Shown piece by piece: positions 24,664 through 35,330 of a DNA stretch of 41,466 nucleotides; position 1 is the first letter of the stretch, and each line of letters begins with the position of its first letter. The DNA comes from Alistipes sp. (GTDB lineage: Bacteria; Bacteroidota; Bacteroidia; Bacteroidales; Rikenellaceae). Where the stretch lies: assembly GCA_017621455.1 (NCBI GenBank), contig JAGATC010000018.1, forward strand, positions 1 to 41,466. The letters run 5' to 3'. Under the pieces are notes generated by a model, which saw only the letters and a list, made by a program, of their open reading frames with translations, did not search any database and had not been told where the DNA came from. Made by a program: the position numbers and the translations under genes.

Positions 24664-25887
24664 ATGAGAAAAGTAGTATGCTTGGCTCTGGGCGTAGTAG
24701 CTATGCTCACGGCAATGACAGCTTGTTCGTTCGACGACGAGCCACTGTGGAACAAGATTAATGAGATGGAGGGCGAGATTGACCAGAATCGTTCCGACAT
24801 CGAGACACTTACAGCCTTGATGGATGCCCTTAGTGGCGGTAAGGTTATCGTTGCTACCGAGACCACTGACGAGGGCGTGGTGCTGACATTTAGCGATGGC
24901 TCGAAGGTGACCATTCGCAATGGCGAGGATGGTAAGGATGGTACTGACGGCACCGACGGCAAGGATGGCAAGGATGGCAAGGACGGCAAGGACGGCGACT
25001 CAATGTTTGAGTCGGTAGAGGAGACCGATACCGAGGTAATCATTACCCTTACAGATGGCCGCGTAATCCGACTACCAAAGGCTGGTGATAACACTGGTAA
25101 CGAGGGTGGTAACGAGGGTGAGACTTACACCCTGCGCACCCTATCGTTTGAGGATGCCGACGCTAAGTTTGCAGGTTACACGCTCTATGGCGGAGCGGCG
25201 ATTAACACCTGGAGCGACCTTATTGATGATATGCAGTATGGTGGCTCGTTGACCTACACCGACTATGCAACAGATGTCTACTACTGGTACGACGAGGGTA
25301 ATACCGAGCTATATCACTCGTTTACAACGCCTTACTGGGGTGGAGGTCATGTGGTATCGAACTACGTTATCGAGGACTTCGAGACACTCCCCGAGGGACA
25401 CAACGGCTGGTATGAGTTGCAGATGGCTAACCCCATCGGTGGCCACAACGGCTCGGCAAATTTTGCGGTGCATAATGGTTATAGCGACTTCTTCAACTCG
25501 CAGATCTACGACTCGTCGTTGCAGACCCTCGAGTTTGCCGATGGCGTGGAGCGCGTGATTGACCACATGTACGTTACCAATACATGCTACGTGCTTAACT
25601 CGCTTACCTATGGCGATGGCTTCAACAGCCCCGCAACGGAGAGCACCTATATCAAGGTTGTTGCATACGGCTACAACGCCAATGATGAGGAGACTGGCTC
25701 GGTGGAGTTTGCGCTATGCGAGAATGGTGTGCCTGTAACGGAGTGGACGAAGTGGGATTTGTCGTCGCTGGGTAAGGTTACGAAGATTGCCTTTAACTTC
25801 TCGGCATCTGAGGATCAGATTGGCAGCTACGGCATGAACTGCCCCGCATACTTCGCCTACGACGATGTAGCTGTGCGCTGGGAGTAG
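24664..25887 (+). CDS. btuH: BtuH-like surface lipoprotein (DUF4465) with collagen-like segment
   Basis: 407 residues. The lipobox cysteine is C21 (MTACSFDDEP), with the acidic export signal. A short coiled coil (28-55) and a beta segment (58-88) form an N-terminal stalk like that of PL29/DUF4988 proteins. A G-x-y run of about 26 residues (GKDGTDGTDGKDGKDG pattern, 87-112) follows, then a C-terminal DUF4465-like domain (about 155-407: ETYTLRTLSFEDADA to AYFAYDDVAVRWE). DUF4465 proteins in Bacteroides B12 loci (BtuH) bind cobalamin at the cell surface. It is the first gene after the riboswitch, so a B12-capture role is likely. Confidence 0.8.
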   Translation: MRKVVCLALGVVAMLTAMTACSFDDEPLWNKINEMEGEIDQNRSDIETLTALMDALSGGKVIVATETTDEGVVLTFSDGSKVTIRNGEDGKDGTDGTDGKDGKDGKDGKDGDSMFESVEETDTEVIITLTDGRVIRLPKAGDNTGNEGGNEGETYTLRTLSFEDADAKFAGYTLYGGAAINTWSDLIDDMQYGGSLTYTDYATDVYYWYDEGNTELYHSFTTPYWGGGHVVSNYVIEDFETLPEGHNGWYELQMANPIGGHNGSANFAVHNGYSDFFNSQIYDSSLQTLEFADGVERVIDHMYVTNTCYVLNSLTYGDGFNSPATESTYIKVVAYGYNANDEETGSVEFALCENGVPVTEWTKWDLSSLGKVTKIAFNFSASEDQIGSYGMNCPAYFAYDDVAVRWE

Positions 25888-25894
25888 AGATTTT

Positions 25895-25918
25895 TTTGAG
25901 GCGACAAAGCGCCTCAAA
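25895..25918 (+). other. Intercistronic hairpin in the B12 operon
   Basis: Perfect 9-bp stem TTTGAGGCG / CGCCTCAAA, 6-base loop, in the 40 bp between the first two genes. It has no U-tract after it, so it is more likely an mRNA-stability or partial-termination element that favours the first gene. Confidence 0.55.
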
Positions 25919-25927
25919 CAGAGATAT

Positions 25928-27625
25928 ATGAAAAGATTTAGATTTTTGTTTTTAAGTGTGGTGCTGGTTATTGCCTCGTCGTGTAATCGCGACGAGGTGA
26001 TTACCACCCAATTGCCCGAGATTGTGCTCGAGGGCGATGGCGTATATAGTGTGATGGTTGGCGAGGAGGTGCGCTTAGCACCCGACTACTGCAATGCCGA
26101 GGGGGCAAAGTTCGAGTGGGTTGTAGACGAGGAGGTTGTCTGCACCGATCGCGCCTATGTCTTTATCGGCGAGGAGGTTGGCGAGTACTACGTTACCCTG
26201 ACTGTGACTACCGATGCGGGTAGCGACAGTGAGGAGATGCGTATCGACGTTACGGCGCATGATACCCCCGCGATAGATATCCTTATGGAGGATATCACCG
26301 TGGCTGTGGGCTTCAAGCAGACAATTATGGCCACCGTGCGCCAGACCGACCACGAGTGCGAGATAACGTGGAGTGTGAACGACGAGGAGGTTGCCAAGGA
26401 TGTTACATCGTATGAGTTCGAGGCCACGGAGGTGGGCACCTACCGCATCGTAGCCACGGCATCGAACCCCCACGGTGAGGCGAGCGATAGCGTCACCATA
26501 AAGGCGGTAAATGCCGAGGATCTAAACCTCGTCTATGAGTTCGATTTGCTTGAATATCATGTAGTTGCTGGTCGCACGCTGCTCGTCCGCCCATCGCACG
26601 TAAATAAGAGCGAGGGTGTCACTTATACGTGGACGCTTGATGGCGAGGAGCAGGGTGCGGAGACCAATCGTGCCCACTACCTCTTTAACTCCGAGGAGGT
26701 TGGCACGCACACCCTTGAGGTTAAGGCCACGACCTATATAAATGAGCCAATAGAGGTTAGCCACACCTTCACCATCGAGGTTATCGAGGAGGGCAAATAC
26801 CGCCGTGAGCGCACCGCCTCGTCGGCAAGCGTATTTAGCACAGTGGTGGAGTATATGCCCGCTCCTGGCCAGTTTATCGGCGATATGAAGACTGCGGGAT
26901 TTACGGGCGAGGAGCTTACCGCAGAGGATGCACGCCTCTATGCTGAGGAGCGCCTACGCCAGAATAAGTGGGTGTCACTCGGAGCCTTTGGTGGCTACAT
27001 CGTTGTGGCGTTCGACCACAGCATCGAGAACATCTCGGGAGCTGACATCGCCATCACGGGCAACTCGTTTGATGGTTCGTCGGAGCCTGGCGTAGTGTGG
27101 GTTATGCAGGATGAGAATGGCAACGGCATTGCCGACGACACCTGGTATGAGCTAAAGGGCTCGGAGACAGGCTTAGATACTACCTATCAGGATTATGAGG
27201 TGACCTACTACCGTCCAACATCGTCGGGTATGCCTGTGGGTTGGACCGATAATAGGGGTGCGAGTGGCACGGTTGACTACCTCGCCTCGTTCCACGACCA
27301 GCCATTGTACTACCCAACGTGGATTACGGCCGATAGCTACACCCTGCGTGGCACTCGCCTTGAGGCTCGTAACTACGACAAGTCGGGCAACGGCTCGATG
27401 TGGGTACAGCCTGCCTACGACTGGGGCTACGCCGATAACGCCTCGGAGCGTGACTGCGCAGATGCCGTAAATAGCCTCGATATTGACAACGCCATAGACA
27501 TCCTTGGCAAGCCCGTAGAGTTGGAGTATGTCGACTTTGTTAAGGTTCAGTCGGCCGTGCAGTCGAAGAGTGGCTGGTTGGGTGAGCTCTCGCCCGAGGT
27601 ATGCAACTTTGTTGAGATAATGTAA
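25928..27625 (+). CDS. PKD/Ig-like surface lipoprotein of the B12 locus
   Basis: 565 residues. Lipobox cysteine C19 (VIASSCNRDEV). Three PKD/Ig-like beta domains of about 85 residues follow (each ending in patterns such as VGEYYVTLTVTTDAGSDSEE, VGTYRIVATASNPHGEASDS and VGTHTLEVKATTY). The C-terminal half has SLGAFGGYIVVAFDHSI and the aspartate-rich DENGNGIADDTWYEL, a calcium-binding look. Proteins of this type are encoded in several Bacteroides cobalamin loci, where they are thought to assist capture at the surface. It is 10 bp upstream of btuG and in the same operon. Confidence 0.75.
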   Translation: MKRFRFLFLSVVLVIASSCNRDEVITTQLPEIVLEGDGVYSVMVGEEVRLAPDYCNAEGAKFEWVVDEEVVCTDRAYVFIGEEVGEYYVTLTVTTDAGSDSEEMRIDVTAHDTPAIDILMEDITVAVGFKQTIMATVRQTDHECEITWSVNDEEVAKDVTSYEFEATEVGTYRIVATASNPHGEASDSVTIKAVNAEDLNLVYEFDLLEYHVVAGRTLLVRPSHVNKSEGVTYTWTLDGEEQGAETNRAHYLFNSEEVGTHTLEVKATTYINEPIEVSHTFTIEVIEEGKYRRERTASSASVFSTVVEYMPAPGQFIGDMKTAGFTGEELTAEDARLYAEERLRQNKWVSLGAFGGYIVVAFDHSIENISGADIAITGNSFDGSSEPGVVWVMQDENGNGIADDTWYELKGSETGLDTTYQDYEVTYYRPTSSGMPVGWTDNRGASGTVDYLASFHDQPLYYPTWITADSYTLRGTRLEARNYDKSGNGSMWVQPAYDWGYADNASERDCADAVNSLDIDNAIDILGKPVELEYVDFVKVQSAVQSKSGWLGELSPEVCNFVEIM

Positions 27626-27635
27626 TCGCTTGGTT

Positions 27636-28691
27636 ATGAGAAGACTGTTGCTAATATTGGCGCTGTTTGCTGTCGGCTGTATGGAGTGGGACTACGGCTT
27701 GGAGGAGGATTTCGACATCGAGGCCTCGGCGCGTGGACTCTTTATTTGCAACGAGGGTAACTTCCAGTATGGCAACGCCACACTATCGTATTACGACCCC
27801 GAGACGCGTAAGGTCGAAAACGAGGTATTCTACCGCGCCAACGCTATGAAACTCGGCGATGTGGCGCAGTCGATGACCATACACAACGGCCGTGGCTGGG
27901 TGGTGGTAAACAACTCGCACGTCATCTTCGCCATAGACCTCGACACATTTAAGGAGGTGGGTCGCATCACGGGGCTTACATCGCCACGCTATATGCACTT
28001 TGTCTCGGACGAGAAGGCCTATGTGACGCAGATTTGGGACAACCGCATATTCATTGTCAACCCCAAGTGCTACGAGGTTACGGGCTACATCGAGGTGCCC
28101 AATATGACCATGGAGCAGGGCTCTACGGAGCAGATGGTACAGCTCGGCAAGTATCTCTATGTCAACTGCTGGTCGTACCAAAACCGAATACTCAAAATTG
28201 ATACGGAGAGCGACACCATCGTAGGCGAACTCGAGGTAGGCATCCAGCCCACATCGCTGGCGTTGGACTGCACCGGCAAGCTCTGGACCGTGACCGATGG
28301 TGGCTACGATGGCTCCCCTTATGGCTACGAAGCCCCTGCGCTCTACCGCATCGACCCCGACAGCTTCACCATCGAGGCAAAGTTCGAGTTCCAGAAGGGC
28401 GATGCCCCCTCCGAGCTGCAGCTCAATGGCGCGGGAGATACCCTATACTGGATTAACGACGACATCTGGGCGATGGACGTTACGGCAGAGCGTGTGCCTG
28501 TGCGCCCATTCCTCGATAGCCGTGGCACCATATACTATGGCCTCACTATCGACCCCAAGTCGGGCGATGTCTACATCGCCGATGCTGTCGACTACACGCA
28601 GCAGGGTAAGATATACCGCTACTCCGCCTCCGCGGAGCTTATAGACGAGTTCTACGTGGGCATAATCCCTGGCTCGTTCTGCTGGAAATAA
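27636..28691 (+). CDS. btuG: BtuG-type beta-propeller cobalamin-binding lipoprotein
   Basis: 351 residues from ATG 27636 (a TTG two codons upstream is less likely). Lipobox cysteine C15 (FAVGCMEWDYG). The body is a seven-bladed propeller of YncE type, with recurring blades such as VWVVNNSHVIFAIDLDTFKEVGRI and YLYVNCWSYQNRILKIDTESDTIVGEL. In Bacteroides, BtuG binds cobalamin tightly at the surface and sits as a lid on BtuB. The gene directly precedes btuB (11-bp gap) under a cobalamin riboswitch, which supports the call strongly. Confidence 0.88.
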   Translation: MRRLLLILALFAVGCMEWDYGLEEDFDIEASARGLFICNEGNFQYGNATLSYYDPETRKVENEVFYRANAMKLGDVAQSMTIHNGRGWVVVNNSHVIFAIDLDTFKEVGRITGLTSPRYMHFVSDEKAYVTQIWDNRIFIVNPKCYEVTGYIEVPNMTMEQGSTEQMVQLGKYLYVNCWSYQNRILKIDTESDTIVGELEVGIQPTSLALDCTGKLWTVTDGGYDGSPYGYEAPALYRIDPDSFTIEAKFEFQKGDAPSELQLNGAGDTLYWINDDIWAMDVTAERVPVRPFLDSRGTIYYGLTIDPKSGDVYIADAVDYTQQGKIYRYSASAELIDEFYVGIIPGSFCWK

Positions 28692-28702
28692 CCGAGGGTA
28701 CT

Positions 28703-30751
28703 ATGTTTAAGAGAGTCGCGATAATAATGCTATGTTGGGTTGTGGCAACCATATCGGTAGCCACGGCGCAGGAGCGTCACTACGATATTGACGAGGTGGC
28801 GGTCTATGGCGTGCGTCCAATTGGCGACATTGGCGTGCAGCAGACCAAGCTCGACTCGCTGGTACTCAAGGAGACCATATCGCTATCTATGGCCGACGTC
28901 TTAGCCTTCAACACCCCTATATTTGTCAAGAGCTACGGCCGTGCTACGCTCTCAACAGTCTCGTTCCGAGGCACTTCACCCTCGCATACGCAGGTGACGT
29001 GGAACGGCATGAAGCTAAACAACCCTATGCTCGGTATGACCGACTTCTCGACAATCCCCTCCTACTTCATCGACGACGCCACGCTGCTACATGGCACATC
29101 GTCGGTAAACGAGACGGGAGGAGGTCTTGGTGGTGCTATTAAGCTATCTACCACGCCCGCCAACTACGATGGCTTGCGTCTGCAGTATGTGCAAGGCATA
29201 GGCTCGTTCCGCACGTTCGACGAGTTTCTGCGCATAGGGTGGGGCAATGCCCACTGGCAGACATCTACGCGCGTGTCGCTCTCCACATCGCCCAACGACT
29301 TCAAATACGTAAACCGCGATAAGAAGATTAACGTCTACGACGAGCAGATGAACATCATCGACCAATACTACCCCGTGGAGCGTAATAAGAGCGGTGCCTA
29401 TCGCGACCTACACATATTGCAAGAGGTGTACTACAACACTGGCAGGGGTGACCGTATTGGCCTAAATGCCTGGTACGTAAACTCCAACCGTGAGCTTGCG
29501 ATGCTCACCACAGACTATGCAGACGACACCAAGTTCGACAACCGCCAGCGTGAGCAGACCTTCCGTGGCGTGGTGTCGTGGGATCACCTGCGCGATGTGT
29601 GGAGTATTAGCGCCAACGGTGGTTATGTATACACCTCGATGGCCTACGACTATGTGCGTGACCCAGGTAATGGCACGATGACGCCGATGACCCGCTCTCG
29701 CTCCAAGATAAACACCATCTACGCAAAAGCCGAGGGTAAGTATTTTATAGGTAACAGGTGGCTGTTTACCGCCAATCTCGCTATGCATCAGCACTTTGTG
29801 GAGAGTCGCGACAAGAATATCATCCTTCAGGAGGGTAACAAGGCTATCGTGGGATACAATCAGGCACGTGTCGAGCTCTCGGGCGTTGTCTCGGCCAAGT
29901 GGCAACCTATTGACCGCTTTGGCATTTCTGCGGTGCTCCGCGAGGAGCTATTTGGCACGCAGCTCTCGCCCATAATCCCTGCGCTCTTTATCGATGGCGT
30001 GGTGTCGAGGCGTGGTAACATTACGGCAAAGGCATCGCTCTCGCGCAACTACCGCTTCCCGTCGCTTAACGACCTCTACTTCCTGCCTGGTGGCAACCCC
30101 AACCTGCGAAGCGAGAGTGGCTGGACATACGATGCTGGCCTATCGTTCAAGGTGGGTAAGGAGGGACTATATAGCCTCAGTGGCTCGGCCACGTGGTTCG
30201 ACTCCTACATACACGATTGGATACTGTGGCTCCCCACGACCAAGGGTTTCTTCTCGCCACGCAATGTGAAGGATGTGCACGCCTATGGCGTTGAGCTAAA
30301 GGCATCTACATCGGTGCAGTTCGCACGCGAGTGGACACTATCGCTCGATGCTAACTACTCGTGGACACCCTCGATAAACTGCGGTGAGAAGCTGTCGGAT
30401 GCCGACCGCTCGGTGGGTAAACAGCTCCCCTACGTGCCACTCCATACCGCCAATATCAATGGCCGCCTCGCGTGGCGTGGCTGGGCTTTCAGCTACAAGT
30501 GGTGCTACTACTCCGAGCGATACACTATGTCGTCGAACGACTACACGCTCTCGGGACGTCTGCCCGACTACTTTATGTCGAACATATCTTTGGAGAAGTC
30601 GCTATCGTTCTCGTGGGCTGACCTCTCGGTTAAGGGCACCATCAACAACCTCTTCGACGAGGAGTACCTCTCGGTGCTCTCACGCCCGATGCCTGGCATC
30701 AACTTCGAGATATTCTTATCTATAACGCCGAAGTTTAAAAGAGGAAAATAG
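28703..30751 (+). CDS. btuB: TonB-dependent outer-membrane cobalamin receptor BtuB
   Basis: 682 residues. A signal peptide ends near residue 22 (VATAQERHYD). The TonB box-like DEVAVYG follows, then the plug domain (about 35-150: SYGRATLSTVSFRGTSPSHTQVTWNGMKLNNPMLGMTDFSTIP) and a 22-strand-type beta barrel ending in a phenylalanine-rich strand (FEIFLSITPKF). BtuB imports cobalamin through the outer membrane using TonB energy. No btuFCD inner-membrane transporter is in the window. A 15-bp terminator follows. Assignment to cobalamin comes from the riboswitch and btuG. Confidence 0.92.
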   Translation: MFKRVAIIMLCWVVATISVATAQERHYDIDEVAVYGVRPIGDIGVQQTKLDSLVLKETISLSMADVLAFNTPIFVKSYGRATLSTVSFRGTSPSHTQVTWNGMKLNNPMLGMTDFSTIPSYFIDDATLLHGTSSVNETGGGLGGAIKLSTTPANYDGLRLQYVQGIGSFRTFDEFLRIGWGNAHWQTSTRVSLSTSPNDFKYVNRDKKINVYDEQMNIIDQYYPVERNKSGAYRDLHILQEVYYNTGRGDRIGLNAWYVNSNRELAMLTTDYADDTKFDNRQREQTFRGVVSWDHLRDVWSISANGGYVYTSMAYDYVRDPGNGTMTPMTRSRSKINTIYAKAEGKYFIGNRWLFTANLAMHQHFVESRDKNIILQEGNKAIVGYNQARVELSGVVSAKWQPIDRFGISAVLREELFGTQLSPIIPALFIDGVVSRRGNITAKASLSRNYRFPSLNDLYFLPGGNPNLRSESGWTYDAGLSFKVGKEGLYSLSGSATWFDSYIHDWILWLPTTKGFFSPRNVKDVHAYGVELKASTSVQFAREWTLSLDANYSWTPSINCGEKLSDADRSVGKQLPYVPLHTANINGRLAWRGWAFSYKWCYYSERYTMSSNDYTLSGRLPDYFMSNISLEKSLSFSWADLSVKGTINNLFDEEYLSVLSRPMPGINFEIFLSITPKFKRGK

Positions 30752-30769
30752 AGATTGTATAGGCTTAAA

Positions 30770-30804
30770 TATATATAGCGCTACCATGAGTAGCGCTATA
30801 TATA
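30770..30804. terminator. Bidirectional terminator between btuB and nuclease gene
   Basis: Perfect 15-bp stem TATATATAGCGCTAC / GTAGCGCTATATATA with a 5-base loop, lying between convergent genes and flanked by AT-rich sequence on both sides. Confidence 0.85.
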
Positions 30805-30825
30805 TTTATATATGTGTGTGATGCA

Positions 30826-32373
30826 CTAAAATTGCTGGAACGTGCTCCATGAACTATTCTTCTCGGCAGCCTCCTCGAGTGTGTCGGGGAGCTTCGTGAA
30901 GAAGTCGAAGCCTGTCCACGCCTCCACCTGGTCGGTCGTCACGGTATAGTTGGCGTAGAGGCTGTTGTCGTGATACTTGTTCTCAAACCAGAAGCCTACG
31001 GTCTCAGCGTCGGTGACCTCACCGTTGGAGTTGGTCTTAACCTTGAGCACCACCTTGTAGAAGTAGTTGGGGACGGGAACGTCCTTTGTGTCGTCCTTGG
31101 CCTGGGTGTAGCTGACACTCTTCGACTCGCCCACCTTATTGAAGGCTACACCCGTAACAATATAGATGGTCTCTTGCTCGCCAATCGACTGCAATGCCGC
31201 CTCGAGCTTCTGCCAGATGCCTCCGTTGAAGCCACCCTGAATCTGTGGCACAGAGTTAGTTACGTAGAATGTCTGTAGCTGCATCTCTCTGTTGCCGTTA
31301 CGCGAGGCGTTGGGGATAAGGTGACCACGCGAGTAGTCACCAGCGTAGCTTCGCGAACATAGGTTCACCTGGTCCGAGGTGCTGATGTATGGGTTCCAGT
31401 CCCAGCTGTCGGGACGTCCATACGAGCCCATGTGGTGCGCTGAGAGTGGATATGCCACCCACATGGATGTGTATGTTGCCTTGTCGTAGAAGTGGGTGTA
31501 GTTGCGCTCGTCGTCTACCGATACGGTTACCGTAACGGCATTGGGGTAGGCGCCATCGGTGCGCTCAGCGGGGAGCTCCAGCCACTCGCCTGCGGGCATG
31601 CCCTCGGGTATCTCCTCCTCGCTATCCTCGCCTAAGACAATGTCGCCCTCAAGCTCGTAGAGCATGGGTAGCGTGCCGTCGCCTTGCGCTGATGAGTAGC
31701 TGCCAAACGAGGTGTAGCCACTGCGGTACTGCACGAACTTGCTTTTGGCCACGTTGGTGATGGTGAAGGTGTAGTCGCCATTGGCATTAATAGACCACAC
31801 CTCGCCATCGGTGGGCGCGACATTAACATTGAAGCTGTTATAGTTATTGTATTGATAGAGGTAGCGCTCATCTTTAGCCTGACGGATGGTGTAGCCGCCA
31901 TCTGCAGCCTCTATAATGAAGGCGTTGTTGCAGTTCTCAAGGATGATGACACCATCGTCGTCGCTATCGCCCTGTGCAACCTGTAGATAGTCGTAGTTGG
32001 CGTCAAGTATAGGCGTGGCGATGTAACCCTCCGCGGCGATAAGGTATGCCCTGCCCGAGGTCACCTCCTCTACACGGCGAAAGATGCAACCCTCGGCCTC
32101 AATATCGGTATTGCCATTATCTTCGTTGCCCTCGTTGCCCTCATTGCCCTCGTTGCCCTCGTTGCCATCATCTTTGTTGCCATCATTCTCGTTGCCATCA
32201 TTGCCCTCCTCATTCTCCTCATTATTGACGTTATCATCTTCCGTATTATCCTCAGTCTCATCCTCGACCTCAGTGTTGTTGCTGCTCTCTACCGAGTTGT
32301 TGCACGCAGGGGTGATAGTGGCAAAAATGAGAATCATCAATAGCGTGTACAGCGTGTTTATAGCTCTCTTCAT
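30826..32373 (-). CDS. DNA/RNA non-specific endonuclease lipoprotein
   Basis: 515 residues. Lipobox cysteine C24 (ITPACNNSVE). Residues about 38-92 are an acidic, asparagine/glycine low-complexity stretch with a GNE tandem repeat. A beta-rich accessory domain follows (about 95-240). The C-terminal 230 residues form a ββα-metal nuclease of the NUC1/Serratia type: YSRGHLIPNASRNG (catalytic His near 346), then a downstream Asn in the FNGGIWQKLE region. It should cut extracellular DNA or RNA with Mg2+. It is the last gene of an acyltransferase-esterase-nuclease operon (30-bp gap). Confidence 0.85.
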   Translation of the reverse strand: MKRAINTLYTLLMILIFATITPACNNSVESSNNTEVEDETEDNTEDDNVNNEENEEGNDGNENDGNKDDGNEGNEGNEGNEGNEDNGNTDIEAEGCIFRRVEEVTSGRAYLIAAEGYIATPILDANYDYLQVAQGDSDDDGVIILENCNNAFIIEAADGGYTIRQAKDERYLYQYNNYNSFNVNVAPTDGEVWSINANGDYTFTITNVAKSKFVQYRSGYTSFGSYSSAQGDGTLPMLYELEGDIVLGEDSEEEIPEGMPAGEWLELPAERTDGAYPNAVTVTVSVDDERNYTHFYDKATYTSMWVAYPLSAHHMGSYGRPDSWDWNPYISTSDQVNLCSRSYAGDYSRGHLIPNASRNGNREMQLQTFYVTNSVPQIQGGFNGGIWQKLEAALQSIGEQETIYIVTGVAFNKVGESKSVSYTQAKDDTKDVPVPNYFYKVVLKVKTNSNGEVTDAETVGFWFENKYHDNSLYANYTVTTDQVEAWTGFDFFTKLPDTLEEAAEKNSSWSTFQQF

Positions 32374-32403
32374 CTCGTTTGTTGTTGAGTTAGTTGTCCT
32401 TGA

Positions 32404-34688
<2,285 letters not shown>

Positions 34689-34752
34689 TGTGTGTAGCAA
34701 TTATCAGGTAACAAAGGTAGTAATTTTTAATTAATTTGACCCTTTTTTGATA

Positions 34753-34770
34753 CTCTTAATGTTAAGAGTC
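34753..34770. promoter_or_regulatory. 18-bp palindrome between divergent operons
   Basis: ACTCTTAA-tg-TTAAGAGT is perfect. It lies about 34 bp upstream of the minus -7 box and 13 bp upstream of the plus -33 box. It looks like an operator shared by the acyltransferase and phosphodiesterase operons. Confidence 0.5.
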
Positions 34771-34782
34771 ACGCACTAAACT

Positions 34783-34813
34783 TTGTTGTATGCCCTTTTT
34801 TCGTTATCTTTGT
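34783..34813 (+). promoter_or_regulatory. Promoter of the phosphodiesterase/hydrolase operon
   Basis: The plus strand reads TTTG, 19 bp, TATCTTTG, with a short leader of about 17 nt before ATG 34836. Confidence 0.75.
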
Positions 34814-34835
34814 CTACGCGATAGAAGAGTTAAAT

Positions 34836-35324
34836 ATGAAGATAGGAGTAATTTCAGATACACACGGCCTCTTCGACGAGGTGCTAAAGGAGTTTCTTGC
34901 ACCCTGCGATGAGGTGTGGCACGCTGGCGACTTTGGTTCGGTGGAGACGGCTGATGCCATTGCTGCGTTTAAGCCGCTGAGAGCTGTCTATGGCAATATC
35001 GATGGTGGCGTCATGCGACGTATCTACCACGAGACCAACTGCTTCGAGGCGGATGGCGTGCGTGTGCTTATGATGCACATCGGTGGCTACCCGCGCAACT
35101 ACTCGCCTAAGGCGCGACAACTTATTCATGGAGCACGTCCCAAAATCTTTGTTGCGGGGCACTCGCATATACTTAAGGTCATCTATGACCCTGTCTACGA
35201 CCTGTTACATATCAACCCTGGCGCCGCGGGCATCTATGGCATACACCGCGTGCGTACGGCCATAAGGTTCGATATAGAGGCTGGTGAGATTAAAAATATG
35301 GAGATTGGTGAATGGAATAAATAG
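34836..35324 (+). CDS. YfcE/MJ0936-type metallophosphodiesterase
   Basis: 162 residues. The calcineurin-like motifs are in order: VISDTHG (metal D and H), WHAGDFGS, VYGNIDGG (the GNxD variant of GNHD), MMHIGGYP and VAGHSHI. Members hydrolyse cyclic phosphodiesters or model substrates with Mn2+; the natural substrate is uncertain. Cytosolic. It forms an operon with the alpha/beta hydrolase 6 bp downstream. Confidence 0.9.
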   Translation: MKIGVISDTHGLFDEVLKEFLAPCDEVWHAGDFGSVETADAIAAFKPLRAVYGNIDGGVMRRIYHETNCFEADGVRVLMMHIGGYPRNYSPKARQLIHGARPKIFVAGHSHILKVIYDPVYDLLHINPGAAGIYGIHRVRTAIRFDIEAGEIKNMEIGEWNK

Positions 35325-35330
35325 TTGACA

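Noticed and set aside
24890..25010. GGCAAGGAT tandem repeats as possible mobile or regulatory DNA
   Set aside because: They are in frame and encode the collagen-like G-K-D run of the BtuH-like protein.
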